37,562 nucleotides of DNA, from contig NZ_FOWR01000047.1 of the NCBI RefSeq assembly GCF_900115495.1, positions 1 to 37,562 of the forward strand, given 5' to 3'. Both the position numbers and the translations under genes were made by a program. The stretch comes from Enterovibrio norvegicus DSM 15893 (GTDB lineage: Bacteria; Pseudomonadota; Gammaproteobacteria; Enterobacterales; Vibrionaceae). The notes beneath the pieces are model-generated. The model was not told the DNA's origin. It saw only the letters and a program-made list of their open reading frames with translations, and did not search any database. The first letter of the stretch is position 1, and each line of letters starts with the position of its first letter. Positions 7,606 through 18,092 of the stretch are shown piece after piece.

Positions 7606-8955
7606 TTACGCAACAGACATCCAGATAACCGCTGCGACCAATGCCGGACAAACGAATTTCACATAGAAAGGCCATACTTTCCAAAACAGGCTCTGCTCAA
7701 TATCGTCAAACCCTTCACGCATCTCCTGTAACTTTTGATGACGGTTCCAAACCCAACCACCATACAAACAGAACAAAAGCGCGGCAATAGGTTGGACGTA
7801 CTGTGTTGCAACCGTCGCCACGAGGCCAAATAGATCACCAAAGTTAAACACAATCACCGCACTGAAAGCTGCAATCGCGCTACCCAGTAACCAGCTCGCC
7901 GTTGAGCGAGATGTACCGACACGCTCATTCATTAAAGCAACAGGGCATTCCAACATGGAAATTGACGATGTCAGTGCTGCAATGGTCATCAGAACAAAGA
8001 ACACCAAAGCAATGAAAGTGCCCGCAACACCTAGACCATCAAACAACATAGGAAGAACATCAAACACCAGTGTGGACGAACTAAGCAGGTCGCCGTTTTG
8101 ATCGTAAATTTCGACACCCTGTGCCATGGCAGCAAACATGGCTGGCATAATGACTAAGCCTGCTACAACAGCCACCGCGGTATCCACCAGCGTCACGTTC
8201 ATCGCCATCTTAGGTAGATTTTCTTTACGGCTAAGGTATGAGCCATAAATCAGCATGGAACAACCACCAATGGTGAGAGAGAAAAAGCCCTGCCCCATTG
8301 CCGCTAAAATCAAATCACTGTCCATGATCTTTGAAAAGTCCGGGATCAAATAGTGTGCAAGGCCTTCGTTTGCTCCCGGTAATGTCATCACATAAATAAA
8401 CATCACGCCGAACAATACAAACAACGCCGGCATTAAACGCGTTGACCACTTTTCTATGCCGTTTTTCACACCAGCTTGAACGATCAAAATAGTCAGTAAA
8501 TAGAACACTCCTGCACCAAACAGGTTGCGGCCAACCGAGAAGCCTTTTAGCCAATCTGATGCTGCATGTAAACCGACTAAATCAGCCCCAGCAGCCAACA
8601 TGAATGACACTAACCAGCCACCCACGATGCTGTAAAACGCCAAGACAAGGCATGGCACCATCAATCCGATGAAACCGACGCCACCACCCAGTTTTTTCGT
8701 CAGCGGTGTCTTTCCTAAGGCACGCATACTGTCGATAGGGTTGGCCTGACCATGACGCCCAATCGCCATTTCGACGACGAGCATAGGATAAGCAACCACA
8801 AGGATCAGTAGCAAATAGACGAGAAGGAATGCTCCGCCCCCATTACTTGCTGCTTGCGTAGGAAAACCCCAAATATTACCTAAACCAACCGCTGCACCTG
8901 CAGCGGCAAGAACAAAACCAAGTCGAGAACTAAAATGCTCACGTCCTGCTGCCAT
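7606..8955 (-). CDS. sodium-dependent (NSS/SNF family) amino-acid transporter, possibly for tryptophan
   Basis: Inner-membrane LeuT-fold symporter of 449 residues with about 11 hydrophobic segments. TM1 carries the sodium-site signature GAAVGLGNIWGFP and SNGGGAF; TM6 has GQGFFSLTIGGC; TM8 has ALTSSISMLE. Two features differ from LeuT: Gly30 replaces the extracellular-gate arginine (LeuT Arg30), and TM6 has Gly where LeuT has Phe259, which would widen the substrate pocket. Together with a TrpR-operator-like palindrome in the promoter, this suggests an aromatic substrate (inference). The start is ATG 8955 with AGAGG 8 nt upstream; a TTG at 8973 would add six residues over that ribosome site. 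Confidence 0.9.
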   Translation of the reverse strand: MAAGREHFSSRLGFVLAAAGAAVGLGNIWGFPTQAASNGGGAFLLVYLLLILVVAYPMLVVEMAIGRHGQANPIDSMRALGKTPLTKKLGGGVGFIGLMVPCLVLAFYSIVGGWLVSFMLAAGADLVGLHAASDWLKGFSVGRNLFGAGVFYLLTILIVQAGVKNGIEKWSTRLMPALFVLFGVMFIYVMTLPGANEGLAHYLIPDFSKIMDSDLILAAMGQGFFSLTIGGCSMLIYGSYLSRKENLPKMAMNVTLVDTAVAVVAGLVIMPAMFAAMAQGVEIYDQNGDLLSSSTLVFDVLPMLFDGLGVAGTFIALVFFVLMTIAALTSSISMLECPVALMNERVGTSRSTASWLLGSAIAAFSAVIVFNFGDLFGLVATVATQYVQPIAALLFCLYGGWVWNRHQKLQEMREGFDDIEQSLFWKVWPFYVKFVCPALVAAVIWMSVA

Positions 8956-8985
8956 TGAGTTAACCTCTAACAATGTATCAGTGAG

Positions 8986-8997
8986 CTAGTACACTAG
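8986..8997. promoter_or_regulatory. TrpR operator-like palindrome
   Basis: CTAGTACACTAG is a perfect inverted repeat with the CTAG-N4-CTAG geometry of TrpR operators (the E. coli trp operator core is CTAGTTAACTAG). The minus-strand reading TACTAGTGTACTAG closely resembles the mtr operator. It overlaps the predicted promoter, 31 bp before the transporter start codon, where a repressor would block RNA polymerase. Confidence 0.65.
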
Positions 8998-9019
8998 TAA
9001 ACTCTGGCATTAATAGCAA
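8991..9019 (-). promoter_or_regulatory. promoter of the NSS transporter gene
   Basis: On the minus strand, TTGCTA (9019-9014), a 17-bp spacer, then TAGTGT (8996-8991). Each hexamer matches four of six bases. An alternative -10, TACATT (8977-8972), would start transcription closer to the gene; the palindrome overlaps core elements of either choice. Confidence 0.4.
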
Positions 9020-9088
9020 TAGCAGTGAATTTGAATGGCTAAAAAACGAGCGAACAAAATATAAATCTGCGAGTTAGTCCGAAGGCAA

Positions 9089-9116
9089 TAAAAAAGCCAC
9101 AACATTTGTTGTGGCT
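9089..9116 (-). terminator. Rho-independent terminator of the cytochrome c gene
   Basis: On the minus strand, AGCCACAAC / GTTGTGGCT stem, AAAT loop and a TTTTTTA tract, 25 bp past the cytochrome stop codon. Confidence 0.92.
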
Positions 9117-9141
9117 TCTGTTGGCAGAACCTGCTGAACGG

Positions 9142-9453
9142 TTACTTCATTTGTGCGAAATATGCCGCGAGGTTTTCCATGTCTGCATCGCTTAGCATCG
9201 TTGCTTGAGGCTTCATGATTGCAGCTTGCGCACTGGTGCGCTCTCCATTTTTATAGGCTTTGAGCGCAGAAACAATGTACTGCGGATTTTGACCAGCTAG
9301 GTTTGGGTACCCCGGAATCGCAGCAATACCATTTGCACCATGGCATGCAGCACAGATTGCTGCTTTCGCTTTTCCAGCTTCCGCATCTCCAGCGGCAAAT
9401 GAGGGAGCAGCCGCCATCATGGCAACCAGCCCCAAAGAGATAAGATGTTTCAT
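9142..9453 (-). CDS. periplasmic class I c-type cytochrome (c4/c5-like, monoheme)
   Basis: A small electron carrier: 103 residues with a Sec signal peptide (1-20, hydrophobic core, cleavage predicted after SFA), one heme-attachment motif CAACH (34-38), PNLAGQ (50-55) and a C-terminal [17 protein letters not shown] helix typical of cytochrome c4 half-domains. The axial methionine is M80 or M86. It contains only one of the two domains of a true cytochrome c4. GAGG lies 5 nt before the ATG. It is 67 bp downstream of tilS with no terminator between, so it may be co-transcribed. The electron-transfer partner cannot be inferred from context. Confidence 0.9.
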   Translation of the reverse strand: MKHLISLGLVAMMAAAPSFAAGDAEAGKAKAAICAACHGANGIAAIPGYPNLAGQNPQYIVSALKAYKNGERTSAQAAIMKPQATMLSDADMENLAAYFAQMK

Positions 9454-9520
9454 TGCTTCCTCACTTATTGTTATGTCGAACTAATCAATTTTTACACGTG
9501 AATAACATTTACGCACTTAA

Positions 9521-10873
9521 TCAATGAGTTTTGTGCCAGACAAAGTCACAGTCCTGACCTTCAAAGCCTTCACAAACAAACAACCCTGCAACGGCTGCCA
9601 CTGTTTCTCCAAAGTATAGAAGTGGTGTCCGTCTTCGCATCCAACTCGGCACACCATATTCTTGATACAGCTTCTTCAGCTTGCGTTTGCCCTGCCGTCC
9701 AAGGGGATGAGCGAGCACACCTTCAGGATCAAAACGTATGGACACTTTTTCATCAAGTTTAGGTTTACGTAGTTGCACGCTAACTCGATTACCTTGAGCA
9801 TCAAAATTATCAAATTTGAATGCGCTTTCAGCGTCAAATATCCCTAATTGACCGCATTCATTTGGCAGTTCGATAAACACGCCTCGCTTCAGTGACGCAC
9901 GCCAATCAGAGATGTCTTCATACTTAGGGACAGCGTGAAGCTGAGATTGAAAGCGTCTTACTTGCCAACCCCCAAGGTAAAGCTTGGGGTTCGCGTCGTC
10001 TGACGCAGCAATTACCGAGGAAAACAGCATGCTTAGCTGAGCTTGAGAAGCAGAAAGCCCAGTGGTTTGTTTCAGCCAGCGGCGAACAAGTGCTGACTGC
10101 ATTTTCGCTGAGTAGCCGTTGAGGGCATGCAGAGAGATAACCACAGAGTCTGGACACACAATGGCATCATGTTCTTGAAGTAATTCTTCCAACAAGGCTT
10201 CTTGTTCAGCACATAAAGACGCAGTGCGGTTAATGGCCTTAACGAGTCCAGGCCATCGAGATTGCGCCGGCGGTAACCAGCGTTGTCGAATGAAATTGCG
10301 GTCAAATTTACAATCAAGGTTGCTTTCGTCTTCTACCCAACTTAGCCCCCGTTGCTCGGCATAGGCTTCAATGTCCCTTCGCGTTACAGATAACAGAGGC
10401 CTTAAAAGAAATGCTTGGCCCATTGGACGAAGTGCTGGCATTGCAGATAACCCTGCGGGTCCGCTGCCTCTTTTGAGTGCTAAAAGGAATGTTTCTGCCT
10501 GATCATCGGCATGTTGTCCCGTCAAGATAAGGGCATTCGGTTCTACATTGTCTTCAATCCCTTGATAACGCGCCGTTCTCGCCGCTTTTTCAATGCCTTC
10601 TCCGTTATTTTTGACTCGTACTTTAACGCCTTTAAAAGGGATGCCAACGTCACTCGCCCACTCGCCACACTGCGTCATCCAAGAGTCTGCATGTGGGCTA
10701 AGCCCGTGATGGATATGGATGACTAAATAACGGTGCTGCGGGTGAACGTCCCTGTAAGTAGAGAGAAGATCGAGCAGGACACGCGAGTCGATACCACCGC
10801 TCAAGGCCAACACGATTTGGCGAGAAGATGATAAATGGGCATCGAGAACATTTTCAAAAACAGAGAACAACAT
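9521..10873 (-). CDS. tilS: tRNA(Ile)-lysidine synthase
   Basis: Uses ATP to attach lysine to C34 of the CAU-anticodon tRNA-Ile so that it reads AUA; essential and cytosolic. The 450-residue product has the N-type ATP pyrophosphatase loop SGGIDS (25-30), HIHHGLSPHADSW, GQHADDQAETFLLALKRG, and C-terminal tRNA-binding domains (R-x-PK-x-DEKV, QGKRKLKKLYQEYGVPSWMRRRTPLL). E. coli TilS is 432 residues. It follows the accA terminator, so it should have its own promoter in the 10874-10920 gap. Confidence 0.96.
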   Translation of the reverse strand: MLFSVFENVLDAHLSSSRQIVLALSGGIDSRVLLDLLSTYRDVHPQHRYLVIHIHHGLSPHADSWMTQCGEWASDVGIPFKGVKVRVKNNGEGIEKAARTARYQGIEDNVEPNALILTGQHADDQAETFLLALKRGSGPAGLSAMPALRPMGQAFLLRPLLSVTRRDIEAYAEQRGLSWVEDESNLDCKFDRNFIRQRWLPPAQSRWPGLVKAINRTASLCAEQEALLEELLQEHDAIVCPDSVVISLHALNGYSAKMQSALVRRWLKQTTGLSASQAQLSMLFSSVIAASDDANPKLYLGGWQVRRFQSQLHAVPKYEDISDWRASLKRGVFIELPNECGQLGIFDAESAFKFDNFDAQGNRVSVQLRKPKLDEKVSIRFDPEGVLAHPLGRQGKRKLKKLYQEYGVPSWMRRRTPLLYFGETVAAVAGLFVCEGFEGQDCDFVWHKTH

Positions 10874-10891
10874 GTGTGCCTCAAAGCAAAC

Positions 10892-10906
10892 TGATTAGGC
10901 TAATCA
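10892..10906. repeat. perfect palindrome in the tilS promoter region
   Basis: TGATTAGGCTAATCA: 7-bp arms around one base, 19 bp upstream of the tilS start codon. CTGATTAGGC here is repeated in inverted orientation inside the accA terminator (10929-10938). No regulator with this exact site is recognised. Confidence 0.5.
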
Positions 10907-10920
10907 TAACATTCAGATGC

Positions 10921-10945
10921 AAAAAAGGGCCTAATCAGGCCCTTT
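10921..10945 (-). terminator. Rho-independent terminator of accA
   Basis: On the minus strand, AAAGGGCCT (reading as its complement AGGCCCTTT) forms a 9-bp stem with a GATT loop and a T6 tract (10926-10921), 32 bp past the accA stop. It closes the long envelope operon. Confidence 0.9.
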
Positions 10946-10976
10946 CAGTTTCTTGTCTGGAATCTATAAAAACTGC

Positions 10977-11939
10977 TTAGCAATATCCATAGTTCAGCAG
11001 GCGCTGATAACGGCGCTCACGCAATGCTTCTTCATCCAACGGTGCAAGATCATCTAGCTGCTCTATAAGCAGCGCTTTGATGTTTGCAGCAGTCAGAGCT
11101 GCATCACGGTGTGCACCGCCCATTGGTTCGGCAATGATAGAGTCAATCAAGCCCAACTCTTTTAGACGAGGCGCAGTCATGCCCATCGCTTCCGCTGCTA
11201 GCGGGGCTTTATCAGAATCACGCCACAAGATTGAAGCACAACCTTCAGGAGAAATAACCGAGTACGTTGAGTACTGAAGCATGTTCACGTAATCACCCAC
11301 ACCAATAGCAAGCGCACCACCGGAGCCACCTTCACCCACAACGTTACAGATAACTGGCACAGTCAAACCTGCCATTTCTTTCAAGTTACGCGCAATCGCT
11401 TCTGATTGACCACGTTCCTCAGCACCAACTCCAGGGTAAGCACCCGCAGTGTCAATGAAAGTAATAATAGGCATTTTAAAGCGCTCAGCCATTTTCATCA
11501 GGCGCAGCGCTTTGCGGTAACCTTCAGGTTTTGGCATGCCAAAGTTACGAATCACCTTTTCGCGTGTTTCGCGGCCTTTTTGATGGCCAATAACCATCAC
11601 TGGGCGACCATCAATTCGCGCCATACCACCAACCATCGCCTTGTCATCAGCATAGGCACGGTCACCGGCCAATTCTTCAAACTCAGTGAAGATAAGGTCT
11701 GCATAGTCCAAGGTGTAAGGACGACGTGGATGACGAGCAAGCTGAGCAACTTGCCAAGCGCCTAAATCACTGAAGATTTTTTTGGTCAATTCAGTGCTTT
11801 TTGTCTCCAATTGCTCGATTTCTTTATCAAGATTGACAGCTTCTGGATCGTCACCGCGCTTGGACACTACGCGCAGGGCTTCAATTTTTGCTTCCAATTC
11901 AGCAATTGGCTGTTCAAATTCAAGGAAATTAAGACTCAT
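10977..11939 (-). CDS. accA: acetyl-CoA carboxylase carboxyltransferase subunit alpha
   Basis: Alpha subunit of the AccA2D2 carboxyltransferase, which moves carboxyl from biotin-BCCP to acetyl-CoA to make malonyl-CoA, the first step of fatty-acid synthesis. The 320 residues (E. coli 319) begin with the typical [20 protein letters not shown] and include the crotonase-fold segments [21 protein letters not shown] and [15 protein letters not shown] (oxyanion region). It is the last gene of the minus-strand series, 61 bp after dnaE, as in E. coli. ATG 11939. Confidence 0.98.
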   Translation of the reverse strand: MSLNFLEFEQPIAELEAKIEALRVVSKRGDDPEAVNLDKEIEQLETKSTELTKKIFSDLGAWQVAQLARHPRRPYTLDYADLIFTEFEELAGDRAYADDKAMVGGMARIDGRPVMVIGHQKGRETREKVIRNFGMPKPEGYRKALRLMKMAERFKMPIITFIDTAGAYPGVGAEERGQSEAIARNLKEMAGLTVPVICNVVGEGGSGGALAIGVGDYVNMLQYSTYSVISPEGCASILWRDSDKAPLAAEAMGMTAPRLKELGLIDSIIAEPMGGAHRDAALTAANIKALLIEQLDDLAPLDEEALRERRYQRLLNYGYC

Positions 11940-12000
11940 AGAGAAAGAATCCTGTTCAGGTAATGAAATGCCCCATTAATCATTTAACGAGGCAAAAGTA

Positions 12001-15000
12001 TCAGTCAAATTCCAACTCGACCTGCTTTTCGCCGAGTAGGGTTTTTAAATCGTCTATCAATTTATCGTCTGGCGTAACGCGCCACTCTGTTCCTAAGACC
12101 AGTTTCGCGCGGGCATCGTCACGCTCATAGTACAAGTTTACTGGAACCGTTCCCGCTCTGTGCGGTTCAAGGATCTCACTGAATCTCTCGAAGAATTTAT
12201 TATCAATTTGCCCTTCGGTCACCGATATAGCAAGACCACGCAAATATTTTTCGCGTGCTTGGGCGAGATCTAACACCTCTCGCGCCGACATTTTAAGGCC
12301 ACCGTTGAAGTCATCAAAGCTGACCTGTCCCGAAACGACTAAAATTCGGTCTTTTTCTAAGAGATCCAAGTACTTTTCTAATGCATCTGAGAACAGCATC
12401 ACTTCCATACGGCCCGATCTGTCATCCAACGTCAGCAAACCGATACGCGTTCCACGCTTGGTTGTCATTACGCGAGCGGCTATCACCAACCCCGCAACGG
12501 TAGAAACCACATCTCGCTTCGTGGCGTGAGCATCTTCCAAACGCCACGTAATGTAATGCTTGAGCTCTTTTACGTAGCTATTGATCGGGTGACCCGTGAG
12601 ATACAAGCCTAAGGTTTCACGCTCACCTTCCAACCATACCTTTTCAGGCCAATGTGGCACATTCGCATATTTGTGCTCAACCTCTTCAGGTGCATCGGTC
12701 AACACACCAAACATATCAGCCTGACCAAATGCTTCAGCCTGATGATGTTGGCTCGCTGACTTAATCGCATTATCTAACGATGCGACCATCGCAGCACGGT
12801 GAGGACCTAATCGATCAAGCGCGCCCGATTGGATCAATTTTTCAATAACACGCTTATTCACTTTTTTGGTATCAATACGGGCGCAGAAATCGAACAGGTC
12901 ACGGAAATAACCGCCTGCTTCGCGCGCTTTAATGATGTTTTCAATCGGTGCTTCACCCACACCTTTAATCGCACCAATACCGTAAACGATCTCGCCTTTT
13001 TCATTCACATTGAAACGGTACAAGCCAGCATTTACATCAGGCGGCAACATCGTCAACTTCATGCGACGGCATTCTTCCACCAGACCAACGATCTTGTCGG
13101 TATTATCCATATCCGCCGTCATTACGGCGGCCATAAATTCTGCTGGGTAATGCGTTTTAAGCCACAGTGTTTGGTAAGAAACCAGCGCATAGGCGGCGGA
13201 GTGCGATTTGTTAAAACCGTAACCTGCAAATTTTTCAACCAAGTCGAAGATTTTCATCGCCAACTCGCCATCGACGCCATTCTTCACTGCGCCATCTTGG
13301 AAGGTTGCGCGCTGCTTGGCCATTTCCTCTGGCTTTTTCTTACCCATCGCACGACGAAGCATGTCTGCACCACCTAGGGTGTAACCAGACAAAACCTGTG
13401 CGATCTGCATAACCTGTTCTTGATACAGAATGATGCCGTACGTCGGTTCAAGAATTTCTTTTAGGGAATCGTGCTGCCACTTTTCATCAGGGTATGAAAC
13501 AGCTTCGCGGCCACGCTTACGGTCGATAAAGTTATCTACCATCCCTGATTGCAATGGTCCCGGACGGAACAGAGCAACCAGTGCGATCATATCTTCAAAA
13601 CAGTCGGGCTGAAGACGCTTGATAAGATCTTTCATCCCGCGGGATTCCAACTGGAATACCGCTGTCGTTTCGTAGTTTTGCAATAAACGGAACGACGCCG
13701 CGTCATCCATCGGTATCGCTTCGATCGCAATAGGATCTAACCCATCCTTCGCAAGACGAGGGTTAACCATCTTGAGTGCCCAATCGATGATCGTTAGCGT
13801 ACGCAGACCCAAGAAGTCGAATTTAACCAAGCCCGCGGTTTCAACGTCATTCTTGTCGAATTGGGTAACAGGGTAATGACCTTCGCTATCGCAATACAGA
13901 GGCGCAAAGTCAGTGATCGTGGTCGGTGAGATAACAACACCACCCGCGTGCTTACCGGCGTTACGTGTACACCCTTCAAGGATACGACACATATCAATCA
14001 GTTCGCGAACGTCTTCATCACCTTCGTATGACTCACCCAACTGTGGCTCGACATCGAACGCTTTCGCGAGGGTCATCCCCGGATCCGGCGGAACCAATTT
14101 GGAAATGCGATCAACAAATCCGTAGGGGTGACCAAGCACACGGCCAACGTCGCGAATTACCGCTTTTGCCGCCATGGTACCGAAGGTAATGATCTGAGAT
14201 ACCGCATCACGGCCATACATTTCGGCAACGTGATCGATCACCTTATCGCGTTTATCCATACAGAAGTCGACGTCAAAGTCGGGCATGGATACACGTTCAG
14301 GGTTAAGGAAACGTTCGAAAAGGAGGTCAAATTCCAGCGGATCCAAATCTGTGATTTTTAATGCGTATGCAACAAGCGAACCCGCACCAGAACCACGTCC
14401 CGGCCCCACAGGAATATCGTTATCTTTTGACCATTGGATAAACTCCATTACGATGAGGAAGTAACCTGGGAATCCCATTTGGTTAATCACGCCTAATTCA
14501 ATATCAAGGCGTTCATCGTATTCTGGGCGTTTCTCCGCCCTAACTGCAGGATCGGGAAAAAGGAACTCAAGACGTTCTTCGAGGCCTTCTTGTGACTTCT
14601 TCACCAAGAAATCGCCAATCTCTAGCCCTTCTGTCGGGAAGTTTGGCAGGAAGTACTCGTTCAAACGCACGGTCACATTACAACGTTTTGCAATTTCAAC
14701 CGTGTTAGCGAGGGCTTCTGGAATGTCATGGAACAGTTCGCACATCTCGTCTTCAGTACGAAGATGCTGTTGCTCGCTGTAATTTTTTGGTCTGCGTGGA
14801 TCTGCAAGCGTGTAGCCATCATGAATCGCGACACGAATTTCATGAGCATCAAACTGATCCGACGTAATGAAGCACACTTCATTGGTTGCCACGACGGGTA
14901 AATCGTTTTCAGAAGCGAAATCCAGAGCAAAGTGCAGGTAGGCCTCTTCATCAGGGCGACCTGTTCGCGTCAATTCGATGTAATACGCATCAGGAAAGTG

Positions 15001-15480
15001 TGTTTGATAAAACTCAGCACATTGCTTGGCAAGGCCCATATTGCCTTTTAGCAATGACTTACCTAAATCACCACGACGACCACCCGATAAAATAATCAAG
15101 CCATCTTTAAGCTCTTCAAGCCATGCTTGGTCAATCACAGGTTGATGCTGAACATGACCACGTAGATAAGCTTTAGAAATCAGCAACGTCAGGTTTTTAT
15201 ACCCTACATTGTTTGCTGCGAGCACGGTCAGCTGACACAAATCGTCTCCGAATGCGTCCGACTGCACTTTAAAATCCGCGCCAATAATAGGCTTAACGCC
15301 GCAACCTTGCGCCGTGTTGTAGAACTTCACCAAACCACATAAGTTCGTAAAATCTGTCAATGCCATTGCAGGCATGCCCATTTCAGCAACTTTTTTGACC
15401 AAAGGCGGCACTTTCGACAGGCCGTCGACCATGGAGTAGTCACTGTGAACACGAAGGTGGATATAGCGTGGGTCTGACAT
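12001..15480 (-). CDS. dnaE: DNA polymerase III alpha subunit
   Basis: Catalytic subunit of the replicative polymerase, 1159 residues (E. coli 1160). Parts in order: PHP domain (about 1-280, [10 protein letters not shown]), polymerase palm with catalytic aspartates D401 and D403 (MPDFDVDF) and D555 ([10 protein letters not shown]), all at E. coli numbering; [16 protein letters not shown] (359-374); fingers; tandem helix-hairpin-helix; the internal clamp-binding motif QADMFGVL near residue 920; OB domain; and C-terminal tau-binding region. It lies between rnhB and accA as in E. coli. A GC-rich hairpin separates it from rnhB. Confidence 0.99.
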   Translation of the reverse strand: MSDPRYIHLRVHSDYSMVDGLSKVPPLVKKVAEMGMPAMALTDFTNLCGLVKFYNTAQGCGVKPIIGADFKVQSDAFGDDLCQLTVLAANNVGYKNLTLLISKAYLRGHVQHQPVIDQAWLEELKDGLIILSGGRRGDLGKSLLKGNMGLAKQCAEFYQTHFPDAYYIELTRTGRPDEEAYLHFALDFASENDLPVVATNEVCFITSDQFDAHEIRVAIHDGYTLADPRRPKNYSEQQHLRTEDEMCELFHDIPEALANTVEIAKRCNVTVRLNEYFLPNFPTEGLEIGDFLVKKSQEGLEERLEFLFPDPAVRAEKRPEYDERLDIELGVINQMGFPGYFLIVMEFIQWSKDNDIPVGPGRGSGAGSLVAYALKITDLDPLEFDLLFERFLNPERVSMPDFDVDFCMDKRDKVIDHVAEMYGRDAVSQIITFGTMAAKAVIRDVGRVLGHPYGFVDRISKLVPPDPGMTLAKAFDVEPQLGESYEGDEDVRELIDMCRILEGCTRNAGKHAGGVVISPTTITDFAPLYCDSEGHYPVTQFDKNDVETAGLVKFDFLGLRTLTIIDWALKMVNPRLAKDGLDPIAIEAIPMDDAASFRLLQNYETTAVFQLESRGMKDLIKRLQPDCFEDMIALVALFRPGPLQSGMVDNFIDRKRGREAVSYPDEKWQHDSLKEILEPTYGIILYQEQVMQIAQVLSGYTLGGADMLRRAMGKKKPEEMAKQRATFQDGAVKNGVDGELAMKIFDLVEKFAGYGFNKSHSAAYALVSYQTLWLKTHYPAEFMAAVMTADMDNTDKIVGLVEECRRMKLTMLPPDVNAGLYRFNVNEKGEIVYGIGAIKGVGEAPIENIIKAREAGGYFRDLFDFCARIDTKKVNKRVIEKLIQSGALDRLGPHRAAMVASLDNAIKSASQHHQAEAFGQADMFGVLTDAPEEVEHKYANVPHWPEKVWLEGERETLGLYLTGHPINSYVKELKHYITWRLEDAHATKRDVVSTVAGLVIAARVMTTKRGTRIGLLTLDDRSGRMEVMLFSDALEKYLDLLEKDRILVVSGQVSFDDFNGGLKMSAREVLDLAQAREKYLRGLAISVTEGQIDNKFFERFSEILEPHRAGTVPVNLYYERDDARAKLVLGTEWRVTPDDKLIDDLKTLLGEKQVELEFD

Positions 15481-15518
15481 AGAACTCGTACGTTACTGGT
15501 TTAAGGAAAGAAATCGTT

Positions 15519-15541
15519 GAGGGGAAAATGCGTTTCCCCTC
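15519..15541 (-). other. hairpin in the rnhB-dnaE gap
   Basis: GAGGGGAAA / TTTCCCCTC, a perfect 9-bp stem with 5-nt loop, beginning 7 nt after the rnhB stop codon. It lacks a U-tract on the minus strand, so it is not a canonical terminator; a 3'-end stabiliser or RNA-processing site is more likely. Confidence 0.6.
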
Positions 15542-15547
15542 GGAACA

Positions 15548-16150
15548 TTATGCAAGGCCTAGGGCTTTTTTGACAGGTTTAAAGCTCTTTCGATAGCCTT
15601 CAATGGCACCATGTTGCTCTAACGCCTCAAAGTGCGCTTTGGTTGGATAGCCTTTGTGCTTGGCAAAGCCATATTGCGGATATTCTTTGTCCAAGGCTTC
15701 CATTTCACGATCACGAACCACTTTGGCAAGAATCGACGCAGCGCTGATCTCGGCAACACGTAAATCACCTTTCACAATGGCTTGTGCAGGTACTTTGATA
15801 CCCGATGGCACGCGGTTACCGTCAATCAAGACATAGTCAGGCGCAATGGAAAGACCATTTACGGCTCGCTCCATGGCAAGCATGGTGGCAGCAAGAATAT
15901 TGATTTCGTCAATTTCTTCGGGCTCTGCCCGGCCAAGAGACCACGCGAGTGCTTTTTCTTTGATCTGCTCAAACAACACTTCGCGTTTTTTTTCAGTTAA
16001 CTTTTTAGAATCTGTCAGCCCTTCAATAGGGTTGTTAGGATCAAGAATAACAGCGGCAGTGACAACAGCACCAACCAGCGGCCCTCGGCCAACTTCGTCC
16101 ACACCAGCGATTAAAGTCGCATCTGGATATTCAAACGGTTCGAAGTCCAT
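15548..16150 (-). CDS. rnhB: ribonuclease HII
   Basis: Removes RNA from RNA-DNA hybrids and single embedded ribonucleotides. The 200-residue product has the RNase HII catalytic motif [10 protein letters not shown] with D18/E19 and further acidic sites in DYVLIDG and [32 protein letters not shown] is family-typical. The start is ATG 16150, three bases after the lpxB stop, with TAGGG about 9 nt upstream; a TTG one codon earlier would add a single residue. Translational coupling to lpxB is likely. The order lpxB-rnhB-dnaE matches E. coli. Confidence 0.97.
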   Translation of the reverse strand: MDFEPFEYPDATLIAGVDEVGRGPLVGAVVTAAVILDPNNPIEGLTDSKKLTEKKREVLFEQIKEKALAWSLGRAEPEEIDEINILAATMLAMERAVNGLSIAPDYVLIDGNRVPSGIKVPAQAIVKGDLRVAEISAASILAKVVRDREMEALDKEYPQYGFAKHKGYPTKAHFEALEQHGAIEGYRKSFKPVKKALGLA

Positions 16151-16153
16151 CAA

Positions 16154-17302
16154 TTAACGCCCTATCAGATTAAGCACCGCTCGCGCTGACGTGACATCCG
16201 CATCACGGCGGATCACTTCATGCAAACGGGTAAATTCATTCAGAAGATCTGTGTTGTCAGTATCAAGATAATGCGACACTTCTTTTGCCAACATCTCCGC
16301 GGTACACGCTTCTTGTATACGCTCTGGTACGAGCTCACGTCCTGCTAAAATATTGGGTAACGAAACAAACTCAGTTTTCACCATCTTACGGGCAATCCAT
16401 GCCGTGATTGCATTCACTTTATAGCCAACGACCATTGGGCGTTTCACTAACATGCACTCAAGTGCAACGGTACCTGACGCAAGAAGCACAGCGTCAGATG
16501 CAGCAATCACATTTCTGGCGGTATCATCAACCAAGGTAAAATCGATTTCAGGTGCAGTTTCTTTCCACGCCGACTCAAATTGTGCGCGGCGTTTCTCATT
16601 TACCAATGCAACAACGAAACCTAGCTCAGGGTGTGTTTCTTTTAGCAATTTGCAGGTGTCGATAAAGATTGGCGCGAGCAATTTCATTTCGCCCCCGCGG
16701 CTTCCCGGCAACACAGCCAAATAGCGTTTGTCTTGTTGAAGACCAAGTAATTCGCGTGCCGCTATCTTGTCACTTTCCAGTGGAATGGCATCTGCCATTG
16801 TGTGTCCCACAAAATCACAAGGCACATCAAATTTATCGTAGAACGCTTTTTCGAAAGGCAATAGCGCGAGAACAAGATCGGTCGCTGCAGCAATTTTAAA
16901 AATGCGCTTTTGACGCCAAGCCCAGACACTCGGGCTAACGTAATGCACGGTTTTAATGCCGCTGTCTTTCAATGATTTTTCTAAACGAAGATTGAAATCA
17001 GGTGCATCAATACCGACAAAGACATCTGGTGGATTCGCAACAAAGTAATCCACTAACTCGCGTTTTACTTTGAGAAGACGAGAAAGGCGACCGAGTACCT
17101 CGACCAACCCCATCACGGAAAGCTCTTCCATGTCGAAAAGGGTTTCACAACCAAGAGCTTTCATTCTTGGTCCTGCAATCCCAATAAATTCAGCGTCTGG
17201 GTATTGGGCTTTTACCGCTTTTATAAAGCCAGCACCTAAAATATCGCCGGAGATTTCCCCGGCGACAATTCCAATTCGTAGCGGCTTTGTTGCAACAGCC
17301 AT
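16154..17302 (-). CDS. lpxB: lipid-A-disaccharide synthase
   Basis: GT19 glycosyltransferase that joins UDP-2,3-diacylglucosamine and lipid X into the tetra-acylated disaccharide 1-phosphate; a peripheral inner-membrane enzyme. The 382 residues equal the E. coli length. Family segments include [15 protein letters not shown] (11-25), [54 protein letters not shown] and [13 protein letters not shown]. The ATG overlaps the lpxA stop codon by one base (TAATG), indicating coupling with lpxA. Confidence 0.98.
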   Translation of the reverse strand: MAVATKPLRIGIVAGEISGDILGAGFIKAVKAQYPDAEFIGIAGPRMKALGCETLFDMEELSVMGLVEVLGRLSRLLKVKRELVDYFVANPPDVFVGIDAPDFNLRLEKSLKDSGIKTVHYVSPSVWAWRQKRIFKIAAATDLVLALLPFEKAFYDKFDVPCDFVGHTMADAIPLESDKIAARELLGLQQDKRYLAVLPGSRGGEMKLLAPIFIDTCKLLKETHPELGFVVALVNEKRRAQFESAWKETAPEIDFTLVDDTARNVIAASDAVLLASGTVALECMLVKRPMVVGYKVNAITAWIARKMVKTEFVSLPNILAGRELVPERIQEACTAEMLAKEVSHYLDTDNTDLLNEFTRLHEVIRRDADVTSARAVLNLIGR

Positions 17303-18090
17303 TATCGAATAATACCTCGGCTTGAGTTATCAAAGAACTCAACAAACAGCTGAAGCGCTTCTTCGTCTTTCGCCATTTCCGCGATCTGCTTTTTCGCTTC
17401 TTCTAGCGTTTTGCCAGAACGGTAAACTTCTTTGTATACCGAGCGAATCGCTTTGATTGCAGGCTTGTCGAAACCACGACGCTTGAGACCTTCAACATTA
17501 ATACCAAATGGTGCGCAGTGATTACCTTGCGCCATGACGTAAGGAGGTACGTCTTTAACAACGATAGAACCACCACCCAACATGCAATGGCTGCCAATGG
17601 TGCAGAATTGGTGAATCGCAGTCATACCGCCAACAATCGCGAAATCACCCACGGTCACGTGACCTGCAAGCGTTGCATTGTTTGCGAAAATACAACGATC
17701 ACCAATGATGCAATCATGTGCAACATGGGCATTGATCATAAATAAGTTGTCGCTACCCACCTGAGTGTGACCACCGTCTTGAACAGTGCCACGGTGCATG
17801 GTGACGCTTTCACGAATAGTGTTGCGATCACCAATTTCCAATGTGGTTGGCTCACCCGCGTACTTAAGATCCTGACACTCTTCACCGATAGAGGCGAATT
17901 GGAAGATCTTGTTATCACGACCAATTTTTGTCGGTCCTTTGATAACAACATGGGTTTTTACTTCAGTACCTTCACCGATTTCAACCCCAGAGCCAATGTA
18001 AGAGAACGCACCAATTTTAACATTGGCGGCAAGGGTAACCCCGTCTTCTACAACTGCGGTTGGGTGAATTTGCGCAGATTCATGAATCAC
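17302..18090 (-). CDS. lpxA: UDP-N-acetylglucosamine acyltransferase
   Basis: First enzyme of lipid A synthesis: moves a 3-hydroxyacyl chain from ACP to O-3 of UDP-GlcNAc. Left-handed parallel beta-helix of hexapeptide repeats (for example VKIGAF, VEIGEG), catalytic-histidine region [14 protein letters not shown] and a C-terminal helical domain with [15 protein letters not shown]. The chosen start is GTG 18090, because it is two bases past the fabZ stop, has AGAGAG 8 nt upstream, and gives 262 residues, the E. coli length. A GTG at 18114 would add eight residues overlapping fabZ. Confidence 0.97.
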   Translation of the reverse strand: MIHESAQIHPTAVVEDGVTLAANVKIGAFSYIGSGVEIGEGTEVKTHVVIKGPTKIGRDNKIFQFASIGEECQDLKYAGEPTTLEIGDRNTIRESVTMHRGTVQDGGHTQVGSDNLFMINAHVAHDCIIGDRCIFANNATLAGHVTVGDFAIVGGMTAIHQFCTIGSHCMLGGGSIVVKDVPPYVMAQGNHCAPFGINVEGLKRRGFDKPAIKAIRSVYKEVYRSGKTLEEAKKQIAEMAKDEEALQLFVEFFDNSSRGIIR

Positions 18091-18092
18091 GT

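Noticed and set aside
12829-13377. 182-codon plus-strand frame opposite dnaE
   Set aside because: Wholly antisense to the conserved DNA polymerase III alpha gene; its composition follows from dnaE codons, and it has no recognisable domain or ribosome site.
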